NCBI RefSeq assembly: GCF_902705545.1
Contig: NZ_CACSHH010000003.1
Location: forward strand, 124,001-188,000
Direction of reading: 5' to 3'
DNA length: 64,000 nucleotides
From: Chlamydia sp. 17-3921
GTDB taxonomy: Bacteria; Chlamydiota; Chlamydiia; Chlamydiales; Chlamydiaceae
Part shown: piece by piece, positions 37,241 through 48,345 of the stretch
Layout: each line of letters starts with the position of its first letter
How positions within the stretch are numbered: position 1 is the stretch's first letter
Made by a program: the position numbers and the translations under genes
Notes under the pieces: model-generated
Databases searched by the model: none
What the model saw: only the letters and a program-made list of their open reading frames with translations
What the model was told of the DNA's origin: nothing

Positions 37241-38551
37241 ATGACATCAGGAGTCAGTGGAAGTCCATCAAGTAATCAAGATCCGTCATTAACTGCTCAG
37301 ATTGCACAAAATGCTAGAAGTACTGGAGCGTCGGCATCAGGAAAAGCCCAAGGGCAAAAAGCAGCTGGAACAGACGAGGCTCTTGGCTTTGAAGACCTTA
37401 TTCAAGATATGCAAACTGAAGGTAGTTCTAAAAAAGAAAAAACGTCACAAACAACTAAAAGCGGAAAGACTTCGAAAAGTGAAAAATCTAAAGGTGCTTC
37501 TTCAACTTCTACTGTAGCCGAAGCTTCAAAGACTGCAACAGCTGGCGCTGTTACAGCAACTAAGCTCGGAGCAAATTACGAGGCCCCTCATCTCCCATTT
37601 CCTGAAAGTTCTGAAGTAAATGGTGTAGTTCTTCGAAAAGGAAAAGGAACTCTAGCTCTCTTAGGGCAAATCATGGCTCTTTTAGCGGAAGCTTCTGGAA
37701 AAAGTTGGTCAGCATCATTTCAACAACAAAACCAAGCTATTGCAAACCAAATACAAATGGCTCCTGAAATCGGAGAAGCAATAAGATCTCAAGCAAATAG
37801 TCAAGCAGCAGCGACCGAAGCACAAGCTAAACAAAGTTTAATTTCTGGAATTGTAAATGTTGTTGGCTTCGCCTTAACTGTGGGTATGGGAACTCTCAGT
37901 GCTTTAAAAAGCGGAACATCCTCTCTTAAAGCAGCTAGCTTTACAAAAGAAACAGGAGGCGCAGCAGCAGCAACTACGCAATCTGCATTATCTACAGCGA
38001 CCCAATCCACACAGCAGACAGCAACAGCTGCCGCATCAGCAGCGAGCTCTGCAACTTCAGCTTTAGGAGGAGGAATCGGAGCCTCTGCAGCTAAAACCGC
38101 AGCAAATCTTACAGACGATATGGCAACAGCAGCTACAAAAGCCACGACCGGAGGAATTTTTGGGAAGGTATTAAATACACCAAATTGGTCTGAAAAAGTG
38201 ACTCGAGGTTTCAACGTTGTCAAACAACAAGGAGCTCGAGCAGCTGAGTTCGGTTCTAAGGTTTTGGGAGCAACAATGCAAATGTCTCAAGTCATACACG
38301 GACTTAGCGCCGGAATAGAAGGAATTACTGGAGGTGTAATCGGAGCAGAAGTTGCTGAGCACCAAAGAGCTGCTGGGGAAGCTGAAGCTAGAGCAGAAAT
38401 GCTTAAGCAGCTATCTTCTGTTCAGGGTCAATATGCAGGACAAGCAGGTCAATTGCAAGAACAAGCCTACAGTGCTTTCAAAGAGGCTTTACAAACTCTA
38501 AATAATATTGCAGATAGTCAAACTCAAACGACTTCTGCAATTTTTAATTAA
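37241..38551 (+). CDS. copD: Type III secretion translocator CopD
   Basis: YopD-type minor translocator partner of CopB. It is 436 residues. The N-terminus is low-complexity Ser/Thr/Lys (about 1-105), followed by the chaperone-binding motif PHLPFP (116-121), a hydrophobic helix around ISGIVNVVGFALTVGMGTL (about 202-220), an Ala/Thr/Ser-rich middle, and a coiled-coil C-terminus (AGEAEARAEMLKQLSS). AGAGGT precedes the ATG by 10 bases. Last gene of the operon; a double hairpin follows. Confidence 0.94.
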   Translation: MTSGVSGSPSSNQDPSLTAQIAQNARSTGASASGKAQGQKAAGTDEALGFEDLIQDMQTEGSSKKEKTSQTTKSGKTSKSEKSKGASSTSTVAEASKTATAGAVTATKLGANYEAPHLPFPESSEVNGVVLRKGKGTLALLGQIMALLAEASGKSWSASFQQQNQAIANQIQMAPEIGEAIRSQANSQAAATEAQAKQSLISGIVNVVGFALTVGMGTLSALKSGTSSLKAASFTKETGGAAAATTQSALSTATQSTQQTATAAASAASSATSALGGGIGASAAKTAANLTDDMATAATKATTGGIFGKVLNTPNWSEKVTRGFNVVKQQGARAAEFGSKVLGATMQMSQVIHGLSAGIEGITGGVIGAEVAEHQRAAGEAEARAEMLKQLSSVQGQYAGQAGQLQEQAYSAFKEALQTLNNIADSQTQTTSAIFN

Positions 38552-38554
38552 AGC

Positions 38555-38604
38555 TTTGGGCGAGTTCATTAGAACCTCGCCTAAAATGTAAAACAGTTTT
38601 ACAT
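38555..38604. terminator. Tandem hairpins between converging copD and the DMT-transporter gene
   Basis: Hairpin 1: GGCGA/TCGCC (38559-38563, 38577-38581) with inner GTTC/GAAC (38564-38567, 38572-38575) and flanking TTT/AAA pairs. Hairpin 2: ATGTAAAAC (38586-38594) and GTTTTACAT (38596-38604), a perfect 9-base palindrome around one base. Together they fill the gap between two convergent stops. A shared terminator is the simplest reading. Confidence 0.5.
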
Positions 38605-39512
38605 TACGAGGCAATATAACCTTGACGTAACTCTTCCTGATATATCAAACGACAACCAAGGATCATAAAACCTACAGCTGGAAGTAGGCCCCAGGAAAAA
38701 CTTTCTCTGAGAAGAATCCATCCATAAAAAGCTGCAAATAATGGCATGATCAAATTACAAAAAGAAAGAAACGTCGAAGAGTATTTTCTTAAAAGTTTTG
38801 CATAGAGATTGTAGCAGATCAAATTCGAGATGAAGACTAAAGTAAATACCGATTCTAAAAATAGTGGGATGTTCTGTACAGGAATCGGATTCCACGGTTC
38901 TACACATAAAGAGTGTACAAGAGAAAATCCTCCAGCAACGAGCATCGCTAGGGCATTTATTGCAGAGGTGGATAAAGAGCTATTCTTTTCTATTTTACGC
39001 AATAGCGTCCAACCAAAAGCAGCAAAACACGTCGCACACAAAAGCAAAAATTCAGGTAGGCCGAAATTCCAAGACCACGCTTGTCCTCCACCACTCTCAC
39101 CACCCAAAACTAAGTATGAAATATACCCTATAAGGCCTAAGCCTAATCCAAAAATTTTTTTAAAAGAAATCCTCTCCTTCAACTGCAAATAAGAAAATAA
39201 AGCTGAAATAAAAGGTGATAGACCATAGATAAAACAAGCTTTAGCAGAACTTAATCCCTGTAGTCCCAAAAATTCACAGACATTAGCAAGATAGTAGCCT
39301 GTAATAGCTAAAATAATAATATGGATAAAAATTTGTTTTGGAAAACGCAAAGAACCTCGCCGCATCCAAACAATGCTGGCAAGAACACCTCCAGCAAACA
39401 GCATACGAATCCCTGTAGTAAACAGAGGAGCTGCAGAACTCATAACAAGCTTGCTAATAGCAAAAGATGAAGACCAAATAAAAGCGGTAAAAAAAACTAA
39501 AAACAAAGACAT
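38604..39512 (-). CDS. EamA/DMT-superfamily transporter (CT580-type)
   Basis: A 302-residue protein with about ten hydrophobic helices in two repeats, starting FLVFFTAFIWSSSFAISKLV, which is typical of EamA-domain drug/metabolite transporters. The conserved PF-x-ALFSYLQLKERIS segment at the end of the first repeat and LLRESFSWG at the end of the second support the duplication. Substrate unknown. Flanked by copD (convergent) and thrS (divergent, 183 bases away). Confidence 0.88.
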   Translation of the reverse strand: MSLFLVFFTAFIWSSSFAISKLVMSSAAPLFTTGIRMLFAGGVLASIVWMRRGSLRFPKQIFIHIIILAITGYYLANVCEFLGLQGLSSAKACFIYGLSPFISALFSYLQLKERISFKKIFGLGLGLIGYISYLVLGGESGGGQAWSWNFGLPEFLLLCATCFAAFGWTLLRKIEKNSSLSTSAINALAMLVAGGFSLVHSLCVEPWNPIPVQNIPLFLESVFTLVFISNLICYNLYAKLLRKYSSTFLSFCNLIMPLFAAFYGWILLRESFSWGLLPAVGFMILGCRLIYQEELRQGYIAS

Positions 39513-39638
39513 GCGGAAACTTTAGAGTGGAATAAAACCCATCTATTTTAAAAGAAGAGAAAAATTGCCTCCAACTTAAATAAAAATTAAAAAGAAAAAT
39601 ACTAAAAATTCACATAAATGTTTTTCTGAAAAAGTCTC

Positions 39639-39666
39639 TTGCTTTGATCACTAAAAACACTAAAAT
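39639..39666 (+). promoter_or_regulatory. Predicted promoter of thrS
   Basis: TTGCTT (39639-39644), a 16-base spacer and TAAAAT (39661-39666, five of six matches to TATAAT). Transcription would begin near 39673. An inverted repeat, CTAGGG (39668-39673) and CCCTAG (39685-39690), covers the predicted start and most of the leader before the ATG at 39696. Confidence 0.42.
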
Positions 39667-39667
39667 A

Positions 39668-39690
39668 CTAGGGAAGAAACATCCCCCTAG
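39668..39690 (+). repeat. Inverted repeat in the thrS leader
   Basis: CTAGGG and CCCTAG form a perfect 6-base inverted repeat with an 11-base centre, ending 5 bases before the thrS start codon. It could be an operator overlapping the transcription start or a leader hairpin affecting ribosome access. No T-box or other known leader is visible. Confidence 0.4.
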
Positions 39691-39695
39691 AAAAT

Positions 39696-41603
39696 ATGAT
39701 CCAAGTAAATTGTAATCAAAAGACATACGAATTGCCAAAAGGAACTTCTGCGATAGACTTCGCGCAAAATTTTAAAAATTCGCATACCTTTGTTGGAGCC
39801 GTAATCAACGGACATCCTAAAGATCTTTCTACTCTCTTGGAAGAAGATGACACAATAACTTTTATTACTTTTGAAGACTCTCAAGGAAGAGAAATATTTT
39901 TCCATACTTCAGCTCATTTGCTTGCTCAAGCTATTCTTCGACTATGGCCAGATGCACAACCCACCATAGGACCAGTTATCAATCAAGGATTTTATTACGA
40001 TTTTGCCAATCTTACTATTAGTGAAAAAGATTTTCCAGCTATTGAAGCAATGGTTGCTAAAATTGTCGAAGAACGTCTTCCTATAACAAGATTTATTCTT
40101 AAAAATAAAATAACAGCCTTAGAGAAATTTTCAAAAAACCCCTTTAAAGTTGAGTTGATACAAGAGCTCCCAGAACATGAGGAAATCTCAATGTATGGTC
40201 AAGGGGAATTCATCGATTTGTGTCGAGGTCCTCACCTTCCTTCTACTGCGCCGGTAAAAGCTTTTAAAATTTTACGAACTTCAGCAGCTTATTGGAGAGG
40301 CGATCCCTCTAGAAAATCTCTAGTTCGAGTTTATGGCATAGCGTTTCCTACGACTAAAGAGTTAAAAGAACATCTATACCGACTTGAAGAAGCAAAAAAA
40401 CGCGATCATCGAGTTCTTGGGGCTAAGCTGGATCTATTTTCTCAACAAGAGTGTTCTGCGGGTATGCCTTTTTTCCATCCCAGAGGAATGATCATATGGG
40501 AAGCTTTAATTGATTATTGGAAACGACTACATAAACTTGCTGGCTATAAGCAAATCAAGACCCCTCAACTTATGAATCGGCAACTTTGGGAAAATTCTGG
40601 TCATTGGGCAAATTATAAAGAAAATATGTATACCCTATTGATTGATGATGAAGATTATGCCATCAAACCAATGAATTGTCCTGGCTGCATGCTTTATTAT
40701 AAAACTCACTCACACAGTTATAAGGAATTTCCTCTTCGCATTGCAGAAATAGGACATGTTCATCGTTATGAAGTTTCTGGAGCTCTTTCAGGTTTAATGC
40801 GTGTGCGAGCATTTCATCAAGATGATGCTCACGTTTTTTTAACTCCTGAGCAGGTAGAAGGAGAAACGCTAAATATTCTTTCTTTAGTTTCTGAACTTTA
40901 CCAAACATTTGGTTTAGATTATCATCTAGAGCTTTCAACACGACCCGAAAAAGGTACTATAGGTAGTGATAAACTTTGGAATCACGCAACAACAGCCCTA
41001 CAAAGAGCCTTAGAAAATTCTTCCATCCCATTTATTGTCACACCTGGAGAAGGCGCTTTCTATGGTCCTAAAATTGATATTCACGTCAAAGACGCTATCC
41101 AGCGTACATGGCAGTGTGGAACAATTCAATTGGATATGTTTTTACCAGAGCGTTTCAATTTAGAATATACAAATTCTGAAGGGGAAAAAAGTACTCCTAT
41201 AATGCTACATCGAGCATTATTTGGCTCTATAGAGAGATTTTTAGGTATTCTAATAGAACATTTTAATGGTAAATTTCCTCTATGGCTTAGCCCAGAACAA
41301 ATTCGTCTCATTACAGTTGCGGATAGGCATGCTTTCCGAGCAAAAGAGCTTGTTCAAGAATGGCAAAAGTTGGGCCTTATTGTCTCTATAGATAACACTA
41401 GCGAATCTGTGAGTAAAAAAATTCGTAACGCACAAACTATGCAAATTAATTATATGGTTCTCCTTGGAGACCAGGAAATCGAAAATAAAACGCTATCTGT
41501 GCGAACACGTGATAATCGCGTTATTAACAATATAACCGTAGAACAGTTCTTAAATACTATACTTGAAGAAAAGAATTCTTTAAGCTTAACTGCACTATTG
41601 TAG
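39696..41603 (+). CDS. thrS: Threonine-tRNA ligase
   Basis: Class II aminoacyl-tRNA synthetase of 635 residues, a full-length family member. It has the N-terminal TGS domain (residues 1-60), the editing domain with H70-x3-H74 ([10 protein letters not shown]), the catalytic core with MNCPGCM (zinc-binding Cys), motif 2 [12 protein letters not shown] and motif 3 [12 protein letters not shown], and the C-terminal anticodon-binding domain. It is followed 29 bases later by the parA-like gene on the same strand, so co-transcription is likely. Confidence 0.97.
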   Translation: MIQVNCNQKTYELPKGTSAIDFAQNFKNSHTFVGAVINGHPKDLSTLLEEDDTITFITFEDSQGREIFFHTSAHLLAQAILRLWPDAQPTIGPVINQGFYYDFANLTISEKDFPAIEAMVAKIVEERLPITRFILKNKITALEKFSKNPFKVELIQELPEHEEISMYGQGEFIDLCRGPHLPSTAPVKAFKILRTSAAYWRGDPSRKSLVRVYGIAFPTTKELKEHLYRLEEAKKRDHRVLGAKLDLFSQQECSAGMPFFHPRGMIIWEALIDYWKRLHKLAGYKQIKTPQLMNRQLWENSGHWANYKENMYTLLIDDEDYAIKPMNCPGCMLYYKTHSHSYKEFPLRIAEIGHVHRYEVSGALSGLMRVRAFHQDDAHVFLTPEQVEGETLNILSLVSELYQTFGLDYHLELSTRPEKGTIGSDKLWNHATTALQRALENSSIPFIVTPGEGAFYGPKIDIHVKDAIQRTWQCGTIQLDMFLPERFNLEYTNSEGEKSTPIMLHRALFGSIERFLGILIEHFNGKFPLWLSPEQIRLITVADRHAFRAKELVQEWQKLGLIVSIDNTSESVSKKIRNAQTMQINYMVLLGDQEIENKTLSVRTRDNRVINNITVEQFLNTILEEKNSLSLTALL

Positions 41604-41632
41604 CCATTAAAATCTAAGGATAAGCTTTTGCT

Positions 41633-42400
41633 ATGCAAACTATAGCTGTAAATAGCTTCAAAGGGGGGACTGCGAAAACTTCAACGACTCTTCACTTAGG
41701 AGCTGCATTAGCGCAGTATCACAATGCTAGAGTATTGCTTATAGATTTCGATGCCCAAGCAAATTTAACTTCAGGACTAGGTCTTGACCCAGATTGTTAC
41801 GACAGTTTAGCAGTTGTGTTACAGGGGGAAAAAGATATTCGCGAGGTTATTCGTCCAATTGAAAATTCTGATTTGGACTTAATTCCTGCAGATACGTGGT
41901 TAGAGCGTATCGAAGTTTCTGGGAACCTTGCTGCAGATCGTTATTCTCACGAAAGATTGAAAAACATCCTAAAGCAAGTGGAAAATGACTACGATTATAT
42001 CATTATTGATACCCCTCCCTCATTATGTTGGCTTACAGAATCTGCTTTAATAGCTGCTGATCATGCACTTATTTGTGCAACCCCAGAATTTTACAGTGTA
42101 AAAGGTTTAGAACGTTTAGCTGGTTTTATTCAAGGGATAGCTGCGCGACATCCTTTAACAGTACTTGGAGTTGCTCTATCTTTTTGGAACGGTCGAGGCA
42201 AAAATAATTCTACTTTTGCAGAGCTTATTCAAAAAACTTTTCCAGGAAAACTTCTAGAAACTAAGATACGCAGAGATATTACCGTTTCAGAAGCTGCGAT
42301 TCATGGTAAGCCTGTGTTTTTAACAGCTCCGAGCGGTAGAGCTTCTGAAGACTATCTAAATTTAACAAAAGAATTGTTAATTTTATTAAGAGATATTTAA
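41633..42400 (+). CDS. ParA/Soj-type ATPase, chromosomal paralogue of plasmid Pgp5
   Basis: A 255-residue P-loop partitioning ATPase. It has deviant Walker A KGGTAKTS (10-17), IDFDAQANLTSGLG (switch region), and IIIDTPPSLCWLTESAL. It is known in C. trachomatis as CT582 and resembles the plasmid-encoded Pgp5 protein. Likely roles are chromosome segregation or regulation; Pgp5 on the plasmid influences gene expression. The next gene is a Pgp6-type protein, reproducing the plasmid order. No ParB-like gene or obvious parS site is visible nearby. Confidence 0.9.
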   Translation: MQTIAVNSFKGGTAKTSTTLHLGAALAQYHNARVLLIDFDAQANLTSGLGLDPDCYDSLAVVLQGEKDIREVIRPIENSDLDLIPADTWLERIEVSGNLAADRYSHERLKNILKQVENDYDYIIIDTPPSLCWLTESALIAADHALICATPEFYSVKGLERLAGFIQGIAARHPLTVLGVALSFWNGRGKNNSTFAELIQKTFPGKLLETKIRRDITVSEAAIHGKPVFLTAPSGRASEDYLNLTKELLILLRDI

Positions 42401-42404
42401 TTCT

Positions 42405-43157
42405 ATGGGCAATTTAAAGACTCTACTAGAAAATCGCTTTAAGAAAAATACTCCTAATAAAATAGAGTCACTAGCTCGTAAACGTATGGAAGGTGAACTC
42501 TCTCCTTTTCCAGGAAAATTTGCAAATAGAACTCTATCTCCTCAAGAAAAAATTAAGTTACAAAAACTTTTAGAACACTATTCTTCGAAAGATCAAGTAG
42601 AACAACAAGACTTTCATAACCTATGTTTACTTTCTGCTGAGATCAAACAAATTCATCATCAATCAGTGCTTTTACATGGAGAGAGAATTAAGAAAGTTCG
42701 AGATCTTCTTAAAAACTATCGCGAAGGGGCCTTTTCTTTTTGGCTCATGCTAACATATGGCAATCGGCAAACGCCATATAACTTCCTAGTATATTATGAG
42801 CTCTTTTCCCTTCTTCCTGATTCTTTAAAAATAGAAGCTGAAAAAATGCCAAAACAAGCTATTTATACTTTAGCATCCCGTCAAGGGTCTCAAGACAAAA
42901 AAGAACAGATAATTCGCAATTATAAAGGTGAAACTAAAGACGAACTTCTTAGTATTATTCGTAAAGAATTTCCCTTAACAACAACAGATTGTCGCCAAAC
43001 TTCCTTATCAAAACAAGCACTCACCTTGCTCTCCAAAGGGACTTTATTACTAGGAAAGTGTTCTACTCTATCCTCAGAAGAAAGAGGCTCTTTGGAAAAA
43101 TTGATAAAAAAACTCGAAAAAGTTAAAAATAACTTCTTTCCTAATACAAAGGTGTGA
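42405..43157 (+). CDS. Pgp6-D-like protein (CT583-type)
   Basis: A 250-residue basic, helical protein. By position and order after a ParA-like gene it corresponds to CT583, the chromosomal relative of plasmid protein Pgp6-D. Visible features are a basic N-terminus (NRFKKNTPNK), a helical segment FWLMLTYGNRQTPYNFLVYYELFSLLP, and a Lys-rich C-terminus. Pgp6 is needed for plasmid maintenance, so a partition partner role is plausible but inferred. Four bases separate it from the ParA gene and it precedes the CT584-type gene by a few bases. Confidence 0.85.
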   Translation: MGNLKTLLENRFKKNTPNKIESLARKRMEGELSPFPGKFANRTLSPQEKIKLQKLLEHYSSKDQVEQQDFHNLCLLSAEIKQIHHQSVLLHGERIKKVRDLLKNYREGAFSFWLMLTYGNRQTPYNFLVYYELFSLLPDSLKIEAEKMPKQAIYTLASRQGSQDKKEQIIRNYKGETKDELLSIIRKEFPLTTTDCRQTSLSKQALTLLSKGTLLLGKCSTLSSEERGSLEKLIKKLEKVKNNFFPNTKV

Positions 43158-43162
43158 TCATT

Positions 43163-43717
43163 ATGGCAGCAAAAACAAAAACATTAGAATTAGAAGATAA
43201 TGTATACCTCCTTCTTGAAGGAAACTTAAAAAGGATTTTTGCTACTTCTATTGGCTATACAACATTCCGAGAATTTCAAAATGTTGTCTTTAACTGTGCA
43301 AATGGACAACAAGAAATCGCAAACTTTTTTTTTGAGATGCTTATTAATGGTAAACTTATTCAAGAGGTTAGCTCACAGCAAAAACAAGCAGCACAAAATC
43401 TCATTGCAGCATTTATGATGCCAATCCGAGTAGCGAAAGATATACATGAACGTGGGGAATTTATTAATTTTATCACTTCAGATATGCTTGCACAGCAGGA
43501 ACGTTGTATCTTTCTAAATCGCTTAGCTCGTGTTGATGGACAAGAGTTTTTGCTCATGACAGATGTACAAAATACTAGTCATCTAATTCGACATTTGCTT
43601 GCAAGACTTCTCGAAGCACAAAAAAATCCTGTTGGAGAAAAAAATCTTCAAGAAATTCGTGATGAACTAGAATCTTTAAAAAATCATTTTGAAGAACTTA
43701 TGAAAGCTCTTCAATAA
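43163..43717 (+). CDS. Conserved chlamydial protein (CT584-type)
   Basis: A 184-residue soluble protein. I choose the ATG at 43163 (MAAKTKTLE), 8 bases after AAAGGTG, over a GTG at 43154 that overlaps the previous stop. The C. trachomatis homologue has been crystallised and forms a hexamer; a needle-tip-like T3S role was proposed and later disputed. Seen here: a very regular alpha-helical sequence, [29 protein letters not shown], and a C-terminal coiled coil ([19 protein letters not shown]). No signal peptide. It follows the ParA/Pgp6 pair and precedes trpS by eight bases. Confidence 0.88.
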   Translation: MAAKTKTLELEDNVYLLLEGNLKRIFATSIGYTTFREFQNVVFNCANGQQEIANFFFEMLINGKLIQEVSSQQKQAAQNLIAAFMMPIRVAKDIHERGEFINFITSDMLAQQERCIFLNRLARVDGQEFLLMTDVQNTSHLIRHLLARLLEAQKNPVGEKNLQEIRDELESLKNHFEELMKALQ

Positions 43718-43725
43718 TCAAAATT

Positions 43726-44760
43726 ATGAACAAGAAGAAACGAGTACTCACAGGAGATCGCCCAACAGGGAAGCTTCATTTAGGACATTGGATTGGTTCA
43801 ATAAAAAATCGTTTAGAACTACAAAGTAATCCCCAATATGAATGCTTTTTCATTATAGCAGATCTTCATACCCTAACTACTAAAATTCGCAAAGAAGAAG
43901 TCTTAGAGATTGATAATAACGTCTATGAAGTTCTTGCAGACTGGTTAAGTGTAGGGATAGATCCCGAGAAGTCTACTATCTATCTTCAATCTGCAATTCC
44001 TGAAATTTACGAACTTCATCTCCTATTTTCTATGATAATTTCCATAAATAGAGTCATGGGAATTCCTAGTCTTAAAGAGATGGCACGAAACGCTTCTATA
44101 GAAGAAGGGGGTCTATCCTATGGCCTTATTGGCTATCCTATCTTACAAAGCGCAGATATCCTTTTAGCAAAAGCTCAACTTGTCCCTGTAGGGAAAGATA
44201 ACGAAGCCCATGTAGAGCTTACTAGAGATCTTGCAAGAAATTTCAATCGTTTATATGGAGAAGTTTTTCCAGAACCTGAAGTTTTACAAGGAGATCTTAC
44301 CTCTTTAATTGGTATTGATGGTCAAGGAAAAATGAGTAAGTCAGCAAATAATGCGATTTATCTTTCTGATGATGAAACCACCATTAAAGAAAAAATTCGC
44401 AAGATGTATACAGACCCTAATCGAATTCACGCAACAACCCCTGGTCGAGTCGAAGGAAATCCTCTATTCATCTATCATGATCTTTTTAATCGTCATAAAG
44501 ACGAGGTTGAAGAATTTAAAAGACGTTATCGTCAAGGCTGCATCAAAGATATTGAAATTAAAGCTCGTCTAGCAGAAGAAATTTTGTTCTTTCTAGAACC
44601 CTTTAAACATAGACGTAATGAGCTCTTAGCTCACCCTCAACTTCTTCAAGAAGCCTTGTATCAGGGAACCATGCACATGCGTGCAGTAGCCAAAGAAACT
44701 ATACAAGAAGTCCATGATAAATTGGGATTGAGTCATAAATGGCGTTCTTTGCTTAACTAA
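43726..44760 (+). CDS. trpS: Tryptophan-tRNA ligase
   Basis: Class I aminoacyl-tRNA synthetase of 344 residues. Its HIGH-type motif is HLGH (18-21), the KMSKS motif is intact ([11 protein letters not shown]), and the family sequence [16 protein letters not shown] opens the Rossmann fold. Full-length. It sits eight bases after the CT584-type gene and eight bases before uvrB, so it is part of a long plus-strand run from thrS to uvrB. Confidence 0.97.
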   Translation: MNKKKRVLTGDRPTGKLHLGHWIGSIKNRLELQSNPQYECFFIIADLHTLTTKIRKEEVLEIDNNVYEVLADWLSVGIDPEKSTIYLQSAIPEIYELHLLFSMIISINRVMGIPSLKEMARNASIEEGGLSYGLIGYPILQSADILLAKAQLVPVGKDNEAHVELTRDLARNFNRLYGEVFPEPEVLQGDLTSLIGIDGQGKMSKSANNAIYLSDDETTIKEKIRKMYTDPNRIHATTPGRVEGNPLFIYHDLFNRHKDEVEEFKRRYRQGCIKDIEIKARLAEEILFFLEPFKHRRNELLAHPQLLQEALYQGTMHMRAVAKETIQEVHDKLGLSHKWRSLLN

Positions 44761-44767
44761 TAAGTCT

Positions 44768-46732
44768 ATGACATTTAAGTTACATGCCCCTTTTACACCT
44801 TGTGGAGATCAACCAAAAGCTATTGCTCAACTTTGTTCTGGGCTTCATAAAAACATAAAAGCACAAGTGCTTTTAGGAACAACAGGATCTGGGAAAACAT
44901 TTACAATAGCAAATGTCATTGCCAATATAAACCTACCAACTTTAGTTTTAGCTCATAATAAAACTTTAGCTGCTCAGCTTTATCAAGAATTTCGAGAATT
45001 CTTTCCAAATAATGCTGTTGAATATTTTATTTCCTATTACGACTACTATCAACCAGAAGCTTATATAGCGCGTAGTGACACTTATATAGAAAAAAGTCTA
45101 TTAATCAATGATGAGATAGATAAGTTACGTTTATCTGCAACACGATCTATTTTAGAACGCCAGGATACTCTCATTGTTTCTTCTGTTTCTTGTATTTACG
45201 GTATTGGCTCTCCAGAAAATTACGCATCCATGTCTTTAGTTATAGAAGTTGGGAAAGAGTATCTCAGAGAAACTTTTATTTCCCAGCTTGTAAAAATGCA
45301 TTATCAAGCTTCTCCGGTTCCACAAAGGAGTACATTTTGTGAGAGAGGAAGTGTTATAGATATTTTCCCAGCATATGAAAGTACTCAAGCTTTACGTTTA
45401 GAATTTGTTAATGACTCCTTAGTTTCTATTGAAAGTTGTGATCCTCTTACAATGATTCCTAAGGCATCCTTAACAACAGCTACTCTTTATCCAGGATCCC
45501 ATTATGTCACTCCAGAAGCAATTCGAGAACAAGCAATTCGAACTATTCGTGAAGAATTAGAAGAACGTATGCTATTTTTTGATAACCGTCCTGTAGAACA
45601 AGATCGAATATTTCACAGAACAATGCATGATATTGAAATGATCAAAGAAATAGGTTTCTGTAAAGGAATCGAAAATTATTCTCGACATTTCACAGGGAAT
45701 CCTCCAGGAACTCCTCCAGCATGTCTCCTAGATTATTTTCCTGAAAATTTTCTACTCGTTATTGATGAATCTCATCAAACACTTCCACAAATAAGAGCTA
45801 TGTATCGCGGAGATCGCTCTCGAAAAGAATCTTTAATAGAATATGGGTTTCGTCTTCCTTCAGCATACGATAATCGTCCTCTAACTTATGAAGAAACCCA
45901 GAAATATTTTCGCAAAGTCATTTATGTTTCTGCAACTCCAGGAGAAACGGAACTTAGAGAAAGTCAAGGGCATATTATTGAACAAATCATTCGTCCAACA
46001 GGAATTCCAGATCCCATTCCAGAAATCCGACCAGCAACAGGACAAGTCGATGATCTCTTAGAAGAAATTCGCCTCAGACTTACTAAAAAACATGAAAAGA
46101 TTCTCGTTATTTCCCTAACAAAGAAACTTGCTGAGGATATCGCAGTATTTCTTAATGAGCTTGATATAGCAGCAGCTTATCTCCATTCTGGAATAGAAAC
46201 TGCAGAACGCACACATATTTTATCAGATCTACGTATGGGTAAAATTGATGTACTGATTGGTGTTAACCTTTTACGCGAAGGGCTAGATCTTCCTGAAGTA
46301 TCTTTAGTTGCCATCTTAGATGCTGATAAAGAAGGTTTTTTGCGGAGCACCTCATCCTTAATTCAATTTTGTGGAAGAGCAGCAAGAAATATTCAAGGGA
46401 AAGTTATTTTTTATGCTAATCAGAAAACAAAATCTATAGAAACAACTATAAAAGAAACTGAACGACGAAGACAAATCCAACTTGATTATAACAAAAAGCA
46501 TAATATTACCCCTCGCCCTATTATAAAGGCTATTTTTAAGAATCCGATTCCTCAAGGGGGGAAAAAAGATCTTACAATAGAAAGAACTCTTTCTCAGGAA
46601 GATCTCGAAAAACAAATTAAAAAATATGAAAAGCTGATGCTTCAGGCTTCTGAAAATTTTCTTTTTGATGATGCTGCAAAATACCGAGATCTTATGACAT
46701 CCTATAAGGAACAGTTATTATATTTTTCATAA
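44768..46732 (+). CDS. uvrB: Excinuclease ABC subunit B
   Basis: Damage-verification helicase of nucleotide excision repair, 654 residues. Walker A is GTTGSGKT (38-45), followed by the beta-hairpin sequence [11 protein letters not shown], the DESH box ([10 protein letters not shown]), [33 protein letters not shown], and a C-terminal UVR motif ([25 protein letters not shown]). All expected domains are present. It ends 141 bases before eno. Confidence 0.97.
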   Translation: MTFKLHAPFTPCGDQPKAIAQLCSGLHKNIKAQVLLGTTGSGKTFTIANVIANINLPTLVLAHNKTLAAQLYQEFREFFPNNAVEYFISYYDYYQPEAYIARSDTYIEKSLLINDEIDKLRLSATRSILERQDTLIVSSVSCIYGIGSPENYASMSLVIEVGKEYLRETFISQLVKMHYQASPVPQRSTFCERGSVIDIFPAYESTQALRLEFVNDSLVSIESCDPLTMIPKASLTTATLYPGSHYVTPEAIREQAIRTIREELEERMLFFDNRPVEQDRIFHRTMHDIEMIKEIGFCKGIENYSRHFTGNPPGTPPACLLDYFPENFLLVIDESHQTLPQIRAMYRGDRSRKESLIEYGFRLPSAYDNRPLTYEETQKYFRKVIYVSATPGETELRESQGHIIEQIIRPTGIPDPIPEIRPATGQVDDLLEEIRLRLTKKHEKILVISLTKKLAEDIAVFLNELDIAAAYLHSGIETAERTHILSDLRMGKIDVLIGVNLLREGLDLPEVSLVAILDADKEGFLRSTSSLIQFCGRAARNIQGKVIFYANQKTKSIETTIKETERRRQIQLDYNKKHNITPRPIIKAIFKNPIPQGGKKDLTIERTLSQEDLEKQIKKYEKLMLQASENFLFDDAAKYRDLMTSYKEQLLYFS

Positions 46733-46761
46733 TTTTCAAGTAACAAAATCTATTTACTTTT

Positions 46762-46770
46762 TGTTATAAT
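46762..46770 (+). promoter_or_regulatory. Extended -10 promoter element upstream of eno
   Basis: TGT followed by a perfect TATAAT (46765-46770) forms an extended -10 (TGN-TATAAT). The -35 position (around 46742-46747) is poor. Transcription would start near 46777, giving a leader of about 97 bases that contains the hairpin at 46832-46849. Confidence 0.48.
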
Positions 46771-46831
46771 AAAATCTAATATGGCCAATAAAGAATCCGC
46801 TTTTATTGTATATTCGGTAGAACTATTCTTT

Positions 46832-46849
46832 AAACCTCTCTAAAGGTTT
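46832..46849 (+). terminator. Hairpin with T-rich tail in the eno leader
   Basis: AAACCT (46832-46837) pairs with AGGTTT (46844-46849) and is followed by TAATCTTTT. It could terminate read-through from uvrB or act as a weak attenuator in the eno leader. The 6-base A/T-rich stem is modest. Confidence 0.3.
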
Positions 46850-46852
46850 TAA

Positions 46853-48154
<1,302 letters not shown>

Positions 48155-48345
48155 AAGAATGTAAAACAGGATGATATCCATAATAACGATTGGCACTGTC
48201 TTTAGTTTGCATTATTTCCTAGAGTAGCTCTAAATAAATAGTAGATATCCCCTTAAACAAAATTTTTATATACTAAGAAAAAATTCAAAACTCGAGAAGA
48301 GCCTGCGCTTCTTGAAAGTCTTTGGAAAGTAAAATCGCTATATAG

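Noticed and set aside
37801..38223. 140-codon open frame antisense to copD, rich in Ala and Val.
   Set aside because: Mirror of the Ala/Thr-rich copD coding sequence; no ribosome-binding site or independent support.
48159..48169. ATGTAAAACAG after eno matches half of the palindrome after copD.
   Set aside because: An 11-base match in AT-rich DNA without the second arm is likely chance.
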